Below, in pieces: positions 27,205-38,021 of a stretch of 64,000 nt of DNA. Source of the stretch: Pseudomonadota bacterium. GTDB taxonomy: Bacteria > Pseudomonadota > Gammaproteobacteria > Acidiferrobacterales > Acidiferrobacteraceae. The stretch covers positions 1 through 64,000 of the forward strand of contig JAKAXM010000009.1 of assembly GCA_021816625.1 (NCBI GenBank), given 5' to 3'. Below the pieces are notes generated by a model. The model had not been told where the DNA came from. It searched no databases and was given only the letters and a program-made list of their open reading frames with translations. How positions within the stretch are numbered: the stretch's first letter is position 1; each line of letters begins with the position of its first letter. Both the position numbers and the translations under genes were made by a program.

Positions 27205-28631
27205 GCGAAGAGATTCTGATCAATGTGACCCCTCAGGAAACCCGCGTGGCGGTCGTCGAGAACGGGGTCTTGCAGGAGGTCCATGTCGAACGCGCGAGCC
27301 ACAAGGGCTTAGTCGGCAATATCTACAAAGGGCGCGTGGCGCGCTTCCTGCCAGGTATGCAGGCCGCCTTCGTCGATATCGGGCTCGAGCGCGCCGCCTT
27401 TTTGCAGACGGCGGAAATGAAGACCGTTGACGGCGCCGGCCCGGTTCTAGTCGAGGGGCAGGAGGTCACGGTGCAGGTGGTCAAGGATCCGATCGGCACC
27501 AAGGGCGCGCGTCTCACGACCCAAATCAGTCTCCCAGCCCGCTATGTGGTGTTTATGCCGGCGAGCGACCATATCGGCATATCCCAGCGGATCGATGACG
27601 AGGAAGAGCGCGAGCGCCTGCGCCGCGCAGTGCGCACGGCGATCGGAGATGAGCCGGGCGGATTCATCCTAAGGACCATGGCCGAGCAGGTCAGCGAAGA
27701 CGAACTCAGACGCGATATCCACTATTTGCGTAAACTCTGGCAGCGGCTTTCGGAGCGGCTTGCACCCGGGGCGCCCCGTGGCCTCGTGCACGAGGACTTT
27801 TCTCTCGCGCTGCGGGCAATGCGCGATCTCGTGCGCGATAATGTCGAGAAGGTCCGTATCGATTCGCGCGAGATGTTCACCAAGGCCCATGAGTTTGCCC
27901 TCGAGTTTCTACCTGAGGTCGCCGAGCGTATCGAATATTATCCCGGCGAGCGGCCGATCTTTGACCTCTATTCGGTGGAAGATGAGATAAAGCGCGCCCT
28001 CGAGCCGCGGGTGCTGTTGAAATCCGGCGGTTACCTCGTGATCGATCAGACCGAGGCCATGACGACGGTCGATGTGAATACCGGCACCTATGTGGGTCAC
28101 CGCAATCTCGCTGAGACTATCTTCAAGACCAATCTCGAGGCCGCTCATGCCATTGCCCGGCAGTTGCGGTTGCGCAACCTAGGCGGCATGATCATCGTAG
28201 ACTTCATCGATATGGCGGATCCCGAGCATAAGCGTCAGGTGTTGCGGGCGCTCGAACGGGCACTTGCGCGCGATCGGGTAAAGGCCTCGATCGCTGACAT
28301 GTCGGCCCTCGGCTTGGTCGAGATCACACGCAAGCGGACTCGGGAAAGCCTTGAGCGGCTCTTGTGTGAACCATGCCCGACCTGCAAGGGCCGGGGCGTC
28401 TTGAAGACCCCTGAGACGGTAAGCTACGAGATCTTTCGTGAGATCCTGCGCGAGGCCCGGCAGTTTGGCACGGATGAATATCTGGTCATCGCCTCGCAAG
28501 TGGTTGTCGATCGGCTCCTGGAGGATCAGGCACAGGGTCTCGCCAGACTCCAGGAATTTATCGGCAAGCCGATTCATCTCCAAGTCGAGCCCCTTTACAA
28601 TCAGGAGGAGTTCGATGTCGTCCTGACGTAG
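27201..28631 (+). CDS. rng: Ribonuclease G
   Basis: 476 residues from a GTG at 27201. RNase G/E-type endoribonuclease: N-terminal S1 RNA-binding region (about 35-125), DNase I-like catalytic region with VDVNTG (about 290-295), and the zinc link CEPCPTCKGRG (about 390-400). The absence of a long C-terminal scaffold marks RNase G rather than RNase E. It processes the 16S rRNA 5' end. A 72-base gap separates it from yhdP. Confidence 0.96.
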   Translation: MSEEILINVTPQETRVAVVENGVLQEVHVERASHKGLVGNIYKGRVARFLPGMQAAFVDIGLERAAFLQTAEMKTVDGAGPVLVEGQEVTVQVVKDPIGTKGARLTTQISLPARYVVFMPASDHIGISQRIDDEEERERLRRAVRTAIGDEPGGFILRTMAEQVSEDELRRDIHYLRKLWQRLSERLAPGAPRGLVHEDFSLALRAMRDLVRDNVEKVRIDSREMFTKAHEFALEFLPEVAERIEYYPGERPIFDLYSVEDEIKRALEPRVLLKSGGYLVIDQTEAMTTVDVNTGTYVGHRNLAETIFKTNLEAAHAIARQLRLRNLGGMIIVDFIDMADPEHKRQVLRALERALARDRVKASIADMSALGLVEITRKRTRESLERLLCEPCPTCKGRGVLKTPETVSYEIFREILREARQFGTDEYLVIASQVVVDRLLEDQAQGLARLQEFIGKPIHLQVEPLYNQEEFDVVLT

Positions 28632-28703
28632 GGTCCGGCATCTAGGATCCTTACCAGGGCCGGCAGTCGATCCGAGACGAAGGCGGGCTGGCAGCATGAT
28701 TTC

Positions 28704-31700
28704 ATGGTAGCTAAAACCGGGCCGATCGGCCGTTTCTGGCAGCGCCGCGGCCGCCTCGCCCGCGGCGGCCTGCTTGTATTGGCGACCCTTCTTGGCATTA
28801 TGACCGTGGCCCTTGCCACCAGCCCCTGGTGGCTTACCCCTGTCCTTCAGACCGAGCGGCCGGCCCTGGAAAGGGCCCTGACGCGCGCTATGGGTGGCCC
28901 GGTGCAGGTCCAGGCCCTGGCCGCGCGCGTGGGATGGCGGGTGGGTTTCGTGGCGCGGGGCATCACGATCACGGGGCGGCGCGGGCCGGCCGTCATCCTG
29001 ACTCGTGCGCGCATCGCCTTATCGTGGCTTGCGCTTTGGCGCGGACGGTTGTGGCCGGCTTATGTGGGGGTGCGTGGGGCGCGTCTCAATCTGCGCGCAA
29101 CCCGCCAAGGTCTTAAGGTCGTCGGTTTGCCGCATCGCGCCGGGCCAGCCCTGGACTGGCGCGCGCTTTTGCTGCGGCTGCATGGTCTGCACCTAAGCCA
29201 TGCCGATCTCAGCATCGCCCTTACGCGCCAGCGGATGGTGAGTCTGCAGGGTCTCGCGGCCCGTTGGACGGTGGGACTCAAGGGCCGGACCCTGCGTGTG
29301 CGGGCCCATGTGCCTGGTATCTGCGCGCGCTGCGCCGGGACCGTCGACTGGAGCGGCACCCATTGGTCGGCGCGGCGGTTTCGGGGCGGCCTCGGGTTTG
29401 CGGTGGCCGGCCTCGATCTGCACGCGGCCGCGGCACTCGCCGCCTCCCCGGCTTGGCAGCCGCTCGCAGGCGAGGCCGACGGCCATCTTTGGACGACGTG
29501 GCGGCGCGGCCGGCTGGGTTTTGTTGGGGGGCGTGTGCAGTTGAGCCATGTCCGCGTTCCGCCCACCAGCCGCACGCGCGCACTCGCCGTGGCGGCGCTC
29601 TCCGGACGGTTTAGCTTGAAGCTCGACCGCCACCGCTTCCGGTTTTATGCGGCCGACCTCGTGAGCGCCATGGCCGGGAGCCGGTCCGAGGCCGGTTCCG
29701 TCTTTGTGGGGCGTACGGGCGGCCGCTGGCGTCTCGCTATAGACCGGCTCCGGCTTGGGCAAGTAGGCTACGTGGCACGCCGCCTCCGATCTTTGCCGCC
29801 GGGGCTTACGCGGCTTGCGGCGCTCAGGCCCGTAGGGCGGCTCACCCACCTACATCTGCAGGCACGTCCGGGTCCGCATTGGCACTACACGGCCCGCGGC
29901 TACTTCGCAGGGCTGGGCCTTGGCCAACCCGCCGCGGGGCCCTATTTTGCCCATGCGGCAGGTTCGTTTTCCCTCGCCACCAGGCACGGACAGCTCCTTA
30001 TTACGGGCCTGCGGGGCATGGTTCGCGGGCCCGCGCGTGTGCCAGGTCCGCTCGTCGTGCGTTCTCTGCACGCCCAGGTGCTCTGGCAAAACGACCCAAC
30101 CGGATTTTCATTTGAGCTGCCGAGCCTCGCGCTTGTCTCTCGCGTCGGGACCATGCAGATGGCGGCAAGTGGCGTCAAGCCGCTGGGTCACCCGCTCACG
30201 GTGTTGTTGGCGGCACGCCTGGCGCAGGTCCGGGTCCAGGCCCTCCAAAGCCTCTATCCGCGGGGCCTCAAAAACCATCTGCACCGCTGGCTTGCGCGCA
30301 CGGTCCAAGGGGGGCTCATCACCCGGGGCCGGGTTACGTTAAAGGGTCCGCTGGATGATTTTCCGTTCCGCGACGGCCGCGGCCTGTTTCATGTGACGCT
30401 GCATGTCGTGCACGGGCGTTACCATTTCCTGCCCGATTGGCCGTCGGCCCGGGCTTTGGCGGTCGTCGTGCGCGCGCGCAATGCCGAGCTTCGCGTCAAG
30501 GGTAGCGGCACGGTCGGCGGGGTACCGGTCTCACGCCTGTCGGTCCGGGCCGGTCCTTTGGGGACGCCGGGCGGTGTTGCGTCCGTCACGGCTGTGGCCA
30601 AGGGCCCCTTGGGCGGTCTTTTGCGGCTTGTTTTGCCGCATGTCGGGCGTCGGCTGCGCCGTACCTTGCCGCCGACCATAAAGGGACACGGTAGCGCACA
30701 CCTCACCTTGCATCTGCATATCCCGTTTTCCCACAGCCAGGCGGGACTTCGTCTCGCGGGCCATCTGGGTCTTGCGCAGGCGCGCCTGTCCTACCCGTTT
30801 GCGCATACCTGGCTCGTGTGGCAGGGCCTCACCGGCACTATCGGTTTTACCGATCACGGCCCCGACAGCGGCCAGATGGATGGGCGGCTTCTCGGAGGCC
30901 CCTTCGCCCTGCGCCTCGAACCCGGAAAAGACGGGACGGTAGAGGCCCATGCACGGGGTGCGATGGCCGCCGCCTATATACGGCACCTGCTGGGACGTTT
31001 CCGGGGCTACGTCCGCGGGGGCCCTCTGGGCTGGCGCCTGCGGGTGCATGAAGGGCCCTACGACCTGCGGGCCTTGGCCGACCTGAATCTAAAGGCCGTG
31101 GCACTTAGTCTGCCCTACCCGGCCGGCAAGCGAGCTGGGGTCCCGGCGACTGCACGGCTCGTGCTGGCGAGCGGACCCCATGGGATCCGCGCCGGCGCGA
31201 CCATGGGGCAGCATCTGGCGCTCCGTTATGCGCGGACCGTGGGCCCTCCTCGCCTTTGGCTTGGGATCGGTTCGGCGATGCCCCCGCGGCGCCTGTCCCC
31301 GGGGCTTGCCGTTGGTGTCCGTAGCGGCTATTTCGCCGTGGCCCCGTGGCTTCGCTTCGTAAAGGCCCTGCCCAAGGGCTCCCGCAGCGCCTCGGTGCAC
31401 GCCGGCTTCGCACCCCGGAGCGTGTCGGCCTACGTGGGTTCGCTTCGCTGGGGCGGGCGCTTGTTGGGAACGGTGCACGCCCGTTTTCGGCGCGTGAAGA
31501 CGGCCTGGGAGGGCGTGTTGGAGGGTCCAGACATCGCCGGAACCGTAAGCTGGCAAACCGCACCGCGCCGTACACTCATCGTACGGCTCGACCATCTGAC
31601 GGTCCCCCGGGCGACGGGCGCCCACGGCGCGCCCCGCCCGATCCATCTCGGTGATCCGCGCAGACTGCCGGCGCTGCGCTTTGTCGCCAATACCCTGAGC

Positions 31701-32471
31701 GTGGATGGTCATTATGTCGGCCGCGTAGTGGTCGATGGGGCACCTTACCCGGACGGTTTCCGTTTCGGGCGGATCTGGCTTGTCCGCCCGCACGCCGAGG
31801 TGACGGGCTCGGGTCAATGGACGATCCACGGCGGCATCCCGCAATCGCTCTTTGCGCTGACCTTCCACAGTCAGAATCTGGGCCGCACCCTCAGTGCCTG
31901 GGGCGTTCCCCATCAGGTCGCCGGCGGGCGCATGAGCGCGCACGGGGCCTTGAACTGGCCCGGGAGCCCCGCCGCCTTCGCGCTCGATCACCTCGAGGCC
32001 AACGTCGGGTTCTTGGTGCGCCACGGCCGCTTCATTCAAGTCAATGAGGGTGCTGGCAAGCTGCTTGGTATCCTGAACGTCGACTCTCTGTTTCGCTATT
32101 TGACGCTCGATTTCAGCAACATATTCGGCCGCGGGTTTGCCTTTGAGCGTATTGCTGGCAAACTGATTGCCGAGGGGGGTGTGGCCAAGACCCCCGGGAT
32201 ACACATTCAAGGGGCCTCGGCCGACGTGCTGGTATCGGGCCAGGCGAGCCTGACCGCCAAGACCTTCGACCTCAAGGTGAAGGTGCATCCGCACATCCAG
32301 AATAACGTCACCTTGGCGACCGGGCTCATAGGGGGGCCCATAGCGGGGGCCGCCGTGCTGCTCATGCAAAAGATCTTTGCGCGCGAGATCAACCAGGGCA
32401 CGGGTCTCACCTATTACATCAAGGGGCCATGGAACAAGCCGAGCATCCAGAAGAAGACCGACAAGGACTGA
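28704..32471 (+). CDS. yhdP: YhdP/AsmA-like phospholipid transport protein
   Basis: 1255 residues, the normal length for YhdP. One N-terminal membrane anchor (about 20-45) is followed by a very long beta-rich periplasmic region and an AsmA-type C-terminus (NVGFLVRHGRFIQVNEGAGKLLGILNVDSL). YhdP-like proteins form bridge-like tubes that carry phospholipid to the outer membrane. The gene sits between rng and nit/tldD as in many gammaproteobacteria. Composition is Arg/His/Gly-rich, in line with local GC content. It overlaps the next gene by 43 bases. Confidence 0.93.
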   Translation: MVAKTGPIGRFWQRRGRLARGGLLVLATLLGIMTVALATSPWWLTPVLQTERPALERALTRAMGGPVQVQALAARVGWRVGFVARGITITGRRGPAVILTRARIALSWLALWRGRLWPAYVGVRGARLNLRATRQGLKVVGLPHRAGPALDWRALLLRLHGLHLSHADLSIALTRQRMVSLQGLAARWTVGLKGRTLRVRAHVPGICARCAGTVDWSGTHWSARRFRGGLGFAVAGLDLHAAAALAASPAWQPLAGEADGHLWTTWRRGRLGFVGGRVQLSHVRVPPTSRTRALAVAALSGRFSLKLDRHRFRFYAADLVSAMAGSRSEAGSVFVGRTGGRWRLAIDRLRLGQVGYVARRLRSLPPGLTRLAALRPVGRLTHLHLQARPGPHWHYTARGYFAGLGLGQPAAGPYFAHAAGSFSLATRHGQLLITGLRGMVRGPARVPGPLVVRSLHAQVLWQNDPTGFSFELPSLALVSRVGTMQMAASGVKPLGHPLTVLLAARLAQVRVQALQSLYPRGLKNHLHRWLARTVQGGLITRGRVTLKGPLDDFPFRDGRGLFHVTLHVVHGRYHFLPDWPSARALAVVVRARNAELRVKGSGTVGGVPVSRLSVRAGPLGTPGGVASVTAVAKGPLGGLLRLVLPHVGRRLRRTLPPTIKGHGSAHLTLHLHIPFSHSQAGLRLAGHLGLAQARLSYPFAHTWLVWQGLTGTIGFTDHGPDSGQMDGRLLGGPFALRLEPGKDGTVEAHARGAMAAAYIRHLLGRFRGYVRGGPLGWRLRVHEGPYDLRALADLNLKAVALSLPYPAGKRAGVPATARLVLASGPHGIRAGATMGQHLALRYARTVGPPRLWLGIGSAMPPRRLSPGLAVGVRSGYFAVAPWLRFVKALPKGSRSASVHAGFAPRSVSAYVGSLRWGGRLLGTVHARFRRVKTAWEGVLEGPDIAGTVSWQTAPRRTLIVRLDHLTVPRATGAHGAPRPIHLGDPRRLPALRFVANTLSVDGHYVGRVVVDGAPYPDGFRFGRIWLVRPHAEVTGSGQWTIHGGIPQSLFALTFHSQNLGRTLSAWGVPHQVAGGRMSAHGALNWPGSPAAFALDHLEANVGFLVRHGRFIQVNEGAGKLLGILNVDSLFRYLTLDFSNIFGRGFAFERIAGKLIAEGGVAKTPGIHIQGASADVLVSGQASLTAKTFDLKVKVHPHIQNNVTLATGLIGGPIAGAAVLLMQKIFAREINQGTGLTYYIKGPWNKPSIQKKTDKD

Positions 32472-33277
32472 GTCCCGATGTGGCGGTCGTCCAGATGTGT
32501 TCCACGCGTGACGTGGAGGCCAATCTGACGTCCGCCCGGGCCCTTCTGGGCAAGGCGCGGGCGCAAGGGGCAGGCCTTGCCGTGCTCCCGGAGAACTTCG
32601 CCCTGATGGCCGACACATCGGAGCGCCGTCTGCGTCATGCCGAAGCCCCCGGCGACGGTCGGATCCAGACAGCGCTTGCGAACTGGGCCCGTGAACTCGG
32701 TCTCTGGATCGTCGGCGGCACCATACCCTTGCGCACGGATGACCCGCAGCGCGTCCGGGCGGCGTGCCTTGTCTTCGATGCCCGTGGGGAGCAGGTCGCG
32801 CGCTATGATAAGATCCATCTCTTTGACGTCGATCTGGGCCCCGGGGAACGTTACGCCGAGTCCGACGCGTTCGAGGCCGGAGAGGCCCCAGTTACCGTGG
32901 CCACGCCGTTTGGCCGGCTAGGGCTCGCTGTCTGTTACGATCTGCGCTTCCCTGAGCTTTTCCGGACACTGGTCGCAGCTGGCGCGGAGATATTGACTTT
33001 GCCGGCAGCCTTCACGGTCCCCACGGGGCAGGCGCATTGGGAAGTGCTGTTGCGGGCGCGGGCGATCGAAAACAGTTGCTATGTCCTGGCCGCTGCGCAA
33101 AGTGGCCGGCACGACAACGGACGGGTGACTTACGGGCACAGCATGATCGTGGGACCGTGGGGCGAGATCTTGGCGGCGCACAGGGATGGGCCGGGGATCG
33201 TGACGGCGTCCTGCGACTTAGAAACCCTAGCGACGGTCCGCCGCCGCCTCCCTAGTGTCAGGCATCGGAGATTGTGA
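32429..33277 (+). CDS. Carbon-nitrogen hydrolase, Nit/deaminated glutathione amidase-like
   Basis: 282 residues. Nitrilase-superfamily fold with catalytic E55 (VLPENFAL), K128 ([10 protein letters not shown]) and C169 ([10 protein letters not shown]). The [10 protein letters not shown] and [11 protein letters not shown] signatures fit the Nit1/Nit2 branch, which hydrolyses deaminated glutathione as metabolite repair. The ATG at 32429 lies within yhdP; about 15 N-terminal residues precede the conserved domain, so a later start cannot be ruled out. Four-base overlap region with tldD. Confidence 0.9.
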   Translation: MEQAEHPEEDRQGLSPDVAVVQMCSTRDVEANLTSARALLGKARAQGAGLAVLPENFALMADTSERRLRHAEAPGDGRIQTALANWARELGLWIVGGTIPLRTDDPQRVRAACLVFDARGEQVARYDKIHLFDVDLGPGERYAESDAFEAGEAPVTVATPFGRLGLAVCYDLRFPELFRTLVAAGAEILTLPAAFTVPTGQAHWEVLLRARAIENSCYVLAAAQSGRHDNGRVTYGHSMIVGPWGEILAAHRDGPGIVTASCDLETLATVRRRLPSVRHRRL

Positions 33278-34740
33278 TGACAAACGCGATTTTACAGACC
33301 CAGAATTTAGAGCGAGCCCAGGACTTTTTGCTGAAACCTGCCGGGATAGGCGCGAGCGAGCTTAGTGAAGTGATGGGGCGTATGCTCGGTCACCAGGTCG
33401 ATTACGCTGACCTGTATTTCCAATATAGCCGTCAGGAATCATGGTCTCTCGAAGAGGGCCAGGTCAAGTCCGGTAACCGCCACATCGAACAGGGCGTGGG
33501 CGTGCGAGCCATTTCCGGAGAAAAGACTGGCTTTGCTTATTCGGATGAGATCCAGATGCCGGCTTTGCTGGATGCCGCCACGGCGGCGCGCGCTATTGCC
33601 CGCAGCGGCCGCGAGCAAACGGCGGCCATGGTCGCCCGCGGCGGCAATACGCTGTCTTTGTATGAGCCGGCAGACCCCTTGGGAAGCCTTGAGGATACCG
33701 CCAAGGTAGCGCTCCTGGAGCGCGTCGAGCGCGAGGCGCGCCGCTTGGATCCCCGCGTCAAACAAGTCATGGCAAGTCTTGGTGGATCGCAGGAGACGAT
33801 CCTTGTGATGCGTAGCGACGGGGTGATGGCGGCCGATGTTCGGCCGCTCGTGCGACTGAATGTGACGGTGATCGTCGAGCAGGATGGGCGCCGCGAGCAC
33901 GGTTCGGCCGGAGGCGGCGGGCGTACCGATTACGGTTATTTTCTGACGGAAGACCGGGCCTTGTCCTACGCCCGCGAGGCCGTCCGTCAAGCGCTCGTCA
34001 ATCTGGAGGCGAGCCCGGCCCCAGCCGGGACGATGCAGGTGGTGCTGGGGCCGGGCTGGCCAGGCATCCTTCTGCACGAGGCCATAGGTCACGGACTCGA
34101 GGGTGACTTCAACCGGAAGGGGACCTCGGCGTTCGCAGGACGCCTGGGCGAGAAAATCGCGGCGGATCAATGTACGGTCGTAGACGATGGGACGCTTCCT
34201 GGGCGACGCGGTTCACTCAATGTTGACGATGAGGGGACTCCGACCCAAAACACGGTGCTGATAGAGCGCGGCATCTTGCGTGGCTACATACAGGACCGCA
34301 TGAACGCCCGACTCATGGGCATGGCACCGACCGGCAATGGACGGCGTGAGTCGTATGCGCACCTGCCGATGCCGCGCATGACCAATACTTATATGCTGGC
34401 CGGAGACAGGGTCCCTGAGGAGATCATAGGATCTGTAAAGAAGGGCCTTTATGCGGTCAATTTTGGGGGCGGGCAGGTCGATATCACCTCGGGCAAGTTC
34501 GTGTTTTCGGCAAGCGAGGCTTACCTCATCGAAAACGGCCGTGTCGGGCGGCCGGTGCGAGGCGCGACCCTTATCGGTAGCGGCCCCGACGTTTTGAAAC
34601 GGGTGGCGATGGTGGGCAACGACCTGGCCTTGGATACGGGGGTCGGTACCTGCGGAAAGGATGGACAGAGCGTGCCGGTGGGGGTAGGGCAGCCGACCTT
34701 GCGGATCGATGGGCTCACCGTAGGCGGAACGGAGGAATGA
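33277..34740 (+). CDS. tldD: Metalloprotease TldD
   Basis: 487 residues. TldD is the catalytic subunit of the TldD/PmbA (TldE) protease, which degrades unfolded peptides and matures some modified peptides. The zinc motif HEAIGH lies near 267-272. ATG 33277 is preferred, with GGAG six bases upstream; the GTG at 33274 is an alternative. It overlaps pmbA by 4 bases. Confidence 0.97.
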   Translation: MTNAILQTQNLERAQDFLLKPAGIGASELSEVMGRMLGHQVDYADLYFQYSRQESWSLEEGQVKSGNRHIEQGVGVRAISGEKTGFAYSDEIQMPALLDAATAARAIARSGREQTAAMVARGGNTLSLYEPADPLGSLEDTAKVALLERVEREARRLDPRVKQVMASLGGSQETILVMRSDGVMAADVRPLVRLNVTVIVEQDGRREHGSAGGGGRTDYGYFLTEDRALSYAREAVRQALVNLEASPAPAGTMQVVLGPGWPGILLHEAIGHGLEGDFNRKGTSAFAGRLGEKIAADQCTVVDDGTLPGRRGSLNVDDEGTPTQNTVLIERGILRGYIQDRMNARLMGMAPTGNGRRESYAHLPMPRMTNTYMLAGDRVPEEIIGSVKKGLYAVNFGGGQVDITSGKFVFSASEAYLIENGRVGRPVRGATLIGSGPDVLKRVAMVGNDLALDTGVGTCGKDGQSVPVGVGQPTLRIDGLTVGGTEE

Positions 34741-36086
34741 TGGTGGCCACGACGGCAATGGCAAAAGACGATTCAGTGCTCTTGGATCTGGCGGAGCAGG
34801 CTTTGGATTTGGCTCGGGGCAACGGCGCGACGGCGGCGGAAGTCAATGCCGGTTTGGGTCACGGCCTATCGGTCACGGTTCGCAAGGGCGAGGTGGAAAC
34901 AGTCGAACACAATCGCGACAAGAGCCTGGCCGTGACGGTGTTTTTCGGCGAACGCAGCGGTTCGGCGAGCACATCGGATTTTCGGCCCGAGGCCTTGGCC
35001 GAGGCCGTGCAGGCGGCCTGCACCATCGCTCGCTACACCGCCGCCGACCCTTATAGCGGGCTTGCCGATCCTGCCCATCTCGCGCGCACGATCCCGGATC
35101 TGGATCTCTACCATCCCTGGGCTCTCGATGTCGATGCGGCGATCGATCTCGCGCAGCGTTGTGAGGCGGCGGCCTTTGCGACCGACGCCCGGATCCGCAA
35201 TTCCGAGGGCGCGACCGTGACGACGCATGAGGGCGTCGATCTCTACGCGACGAGTCACGGTTTCCGGGGCCTTACGAAGACCACGCGCCACGGCGTGAGC
35301 TGTGCTGTCTTGGGCGAAGACCAAAGCGGCGCCATGCAGCGCGATTACGACTATGCCGCGGTACGCGATGCGCGCGACTTGCCTGATGTGGGGGTAATCG
35401 GGGCCGGCGCGGCACGTCGCGCGGCACGCAGATTGGGGGCGCGCCAGATCAAGACGTGCCAGGTGCCCGTCCTCTATGAGGCACAAGTGGCCCGCACCCT
35501 CTTGTCGCACCTGGTTTCGGCGATCAGCGGCCCCAGTCTTTACCGGCGCTCCTCGTTCCTGTTGGACAGCGTAGATACCCCGCTTTTCCCGTCGTGGGTC
35601 CATATCTACGAGGATCCCCATCGCAGGAAAGCGATGGGTAGCGCCCCGTTCGACGATGAGGGAGTCGAGACCAAGCGGCGCGACCTCGTAGAGGGGGGTA
35701 TACTCCGCCGTTACTGTCTAGATAGCTATGCGGCCCGTAAGCTTGGTCTGGTCACGACCGGCAATGCTGGGGGCGTTCATAATTTGATGGTAGCGCCCGG
35801 CCCGGAGGATCTAGCCGGGCTCCTGCGAGAGATGGGGCGGGGACTGCTGGTGACCGAGCTCATAGGCTTTGGGATCAATGGCGTCACGGGTGACTATTCG
35901 CGAGGGGCCGCTGGATTCTGGGTCGAGGGCGGGGAGATCGCCTATCCAGTCGAGGAGATTACCATCGCATCCAACCTCCGGGACATGTACAAGGGACTCG
36001 TGGCGGTCGGACGCGACGTTGATTACCGGCACAATAGCTGTACGGGCTCCTGGCTCATCGACCGCATGACGGTGGCGGGGGCTTAG
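34737..36086 (+). CDS. pmbA: Metalloprotease subunit PmbA/TldE
   Basis: 449 residues from the ATG at 34737; ATGs at 34740 and 34758 are also possible and the last would give a more usual length. GGAGG at 34731-34735 precedes. PmbA is the non-zinc partner of TldD; as expected, it lacks the HExxxH motif. Conserved stretches include [29 protein letters not shown] residues near the C-terminus (here [20 protein letters not shown]). Directly coupled to tldD, a stoichiometric partner arrangement. Confidence 0.96.
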   Translation: MMVATTAMAKDDSVLLDLAEQALDLARGNGATAAEVNAGLGHGLSVTVRKGEVETVEHNRDKSLAVTVFFGERSGSASTSDFRPEALAEAVQAACTIARYTAADPYSGLADPAHLARTIPDLDLYHPWALDVDAAIDLAQRCEAAAFATDARIRNSEGATVTTHEGVDLYATSHGFRGLTKTTRHGVSCAVLGEDQSGAMQRDYDYAAVRDARDLPDVGVIGAGAARRAARRLGARQIKTCQVPVLYEAQVARTLLSHLVSAISGPSLYRRSSFLLDSVDTPLFPSWVHIYEDPHRRKAMGSAPFDDEGVETKRRDLVEGGILRRYCLDSYAARKLGLVTTGNAGGVHNLMVAPGPEDLAGLLREMGRGLLVTELIGFGINGVTGDYSRGAAGFWVEGGEIAYPVEEITIASNLRDMYKGLVAVGRDVDYRHNSCTGSWLIDRMTVAGA

Positions 36087-36087
36087 A

Positions 36088-36555
36088 TCAGCCGGATTCG
36101 AGATCGATCTCGTAGGCGTTGTCGTCGCAGCTGATGCCGGCACAAGCCTCGAGGCCTGTCGCGCGACGTTTCAGGGTCGCATGACAGCGGCCGCGAGTGC
36201 GCATATCGGAGAGTATCCAGGCGATATCGGCGGGGTGACAGGTACGGCCGCCGCGCGTGAGCAGGTGGCGGATTGCGATCACATCGCCCTCTATGGCGCA
36301 TAAGAGGGGTCTTGGCACCGCCAGTGGGAGAATAAACCGATGCATGATCCACGACACGGGACTACGTGTGTCGAGGGCTTGACGCGCGTCGATGCGGAAA
36401 TGTCCGCCGCCACCGCCGAGCTTGAGGAGTTCCTCGAGCCAGGCAAGCCCAAGCCCCTCGTGGACTATGAGGGTGCGGTGCTGGTAGCGGGTGAAGAACC
36501 GGTCCAAGCGGCGCCGATCTTGCCGCTTGGCGAGTCTCTCTAATAGGGCCTCCAT
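36088..36555 (-). CDS. Hypothetical protein convergent to pmbA
   Basis: 155 residues that I do not recognise. The ATG at 36555 is chosen over a TTG at 36591. The N-terminal third is basic and helical (RLAKRQDRRRLDRFFTRY), the middle has a five-Gly run (LKLGGGGGHF), and the C-terminal part has three cysteines and ends acidic (YEIDLESG). No signal or membrane helix. It is not YjgA/DarP, which often lies by pmbA. It is divergent from the Lpd-like gene. Confidence 0.6.
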   Translation of the reverse strand: MEALLERLAKRQDRRRLDRFFTRYQHRTLIVHEGLGLAWLEELLKLGGGGGHFRIDARQALDTRSPVSWIMHRFILPLAVPRPLLCAIEGDVIAIRHLLTRGGRTCHPADIAWILSDMRTRGRCHATLKRRATGLEACAGISCDDNAYEIDLESG

Positions 36556-36608
36556 GGCACGATCATGCCAAGAGGCAAGGCAGGGCGGCAAGGGTTAGGG
36601 TGGGGCTT

Positions 36609-38021
36609 ATGGATTGTGATGTGCTCGTAATCGGCTCAGGGCCGGGTGGCTACCGCGCCGCCGTCCTCGCGGCCCTGCGGGGCCGGAAGACCGTCGTCGT
36701 GGAAAAGGGCAGTTGGGGCGGGTGTTGTCTCAATAGGGGCTGTGTGCCTAAGAAGGCTTGGCATCATAGCGCCCGTTTGCTCGATGCCGCACAGCGATTC
36801 GCCGCCCGGGGCCTGACGGGCACCTTGCGCGGTGACTTGGGTCAGGCGTGGCGCCATCAGCACGACTTCGTGGGCCAGGTTCGTGCGAGTTACCAGTCCT
36901 ATCTGAAGCGCCTAGGTGTCACGGCGCTGAGCGGAGAGGCGGCATTCACAGCGGATGGAGCGGTGACGGTGGCGGGCGCGGATCTGACAATCAATGCGCA
37001 GGCCGTCATCATAGCCACCGGATCGGCGCCGCATGTACCGGCGAGTTTTCCGGTGGTCCCTCAGCGCATCATCCACAGCGATCTCCTGTTCGATGAACCC
37101 GTGCCTGTGGGACCGCGCGTCATGGTTGTCGGCGGCGGCGTCATTGCGCTCGAGTTCTCCTATATCTTCCAGGCCTTTGGGCGCGACGTGCAATGGTTTA
37201 GCCGCCGCGATCCGTTTGCTCGCGGCGATTTCAGCGCCGCAGCCATGAAGCTTTTGCGGACCGAGCTTGCGCAGCGGGGGCTCGTCCCGAATGGGGCCCC
37301 GGTCGCGAGCCTCGATCTCGGAGAGGGGTGCGTGCGCCTTGTCACGCAGGGCGGCGAGGTTCGCGAGGCCGACTGGGTACTGCTTGCCACCGGCCGGCGA
37401 CCGGTCACGGCCGGTCTGCATCTCGAGCGCGCGGGGGTTGCGTGTGACGAACAGGGTTTCATTGTCGTCGACGACGAAATGCGCACGACCGTCCCGCGGA
37501 TCTACGCCCTCGGAGACTGCGTCGCCGGACCGATGACCGCCAATCGCGCCCTCCACGAGGCCGGTGTTGCGGTGACTAACATTGTGCACCCCCATAGCGC
37601 CCGGCGCGACTTGGCGCGGGTACCCGAGGCGATCTATAGCGCGCTCGAGCTCGCGCGGGTGGGGCTTACCGAGGAGCAGGCAGAGGACCAGGGTCTCGAG
37701 CCGGGCGCGGGTTTTGCTGCTTTCGAGACGTCACCGCGGGCGCTTGGCCAGGATGAGAGCGCGGGTTTCGTGCGCGTCGTCGCAGACACCGACACAGGAG
37801 ATTTTCTGGGGGGCGAGGTGGTAGGGACCGAGGCCGGGGAACTCATTCATCTGCTCACTACGGGCAAGCACGACACCATCCTTGCACGGCTGGCAGCCGC
37901 AGTCTTCAATCATCCATCGCGGGCCGAGGAGTTTCAGAATGCCGTGGATACACTGGCCGCAAAGTGGCATCTTGAGAATCTTATCCTGGGATCGCCGTCG
38001 TCGGGTGGGGATGCCGTTTAG
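36609..38021 (+). CDS. Lpd-like pyridine nucleotide-disulfide oxidoreductase
   Basis: 470 residues. FAD-binding GSGPGG (9-14), redox pair C40-x4-C45 (GGCCLNRGCVPKKA), NAD-binding GGGVIALEF near 180, and a C-terminal dimerisation domain with FNHPSRAEE holding the acid-base His. This is the dihydrolipoamide dehydrogenase/mercuric reductase class. C39 directly before C40 is unusual, and the KK after VP recalls glutathione reductase. No lipoyl-enzyme genes are adjacent, so the substrate is unknown; candidates are lipoylated sulfur-pathway proteins, glutathione or quinone. Confidence 0.88.
   Translation: MDCDVLVIGSGPGGYRAAVLAALRGRKTVVVEKGSWGGCCLNRGCVPKKAWHHSARLLDAAQRFAARGLTGTLRGDLGQAWRHQHDFVGQVRASYQSYLKRLGVTALSGEAAFTADGAVTVAGADLTINAQAVIIATGSAPHVPASFPVVPQRIIHSDLLFDEPVPVGPRVMVVGGGVIALEFSYIFQAFGRDVQWFSRRDPFARGDFSAAAMKLLRTELAQRGLVPNGAPVASLDLGEGCVRLVTQGGEVREADWVLLATGRRPVTAGLHLERAGVACDEQGFIVVDDEMRTTVPRIYALGDCVAGPMTANRALHEAGVAVTNIVHPHSARRDLARVPEAIYSALELARVGLTEEQAEDQGLEPGAGFAAFETSPRALGQDESAGFVRVVADTDTGDFLGGEVVGTEAGELIHLLTTGKHDTILARLAAAVFNHPSRAEEFQNAVDTLAAKWHLENLILGSPSSGGDAV

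Noticed and set aside
31089..32618. 509-codon antisense open frame opposite yhdP
   Set aside because: Overlaps the well-supported yhdP and nit starts; no domain, high Arg/Pro/Gly content.
36088..36555. Possible YjgA/DarP
   Set aside because: Position near pmbA suggested it, but the sequence has none of the YjgA motifs.
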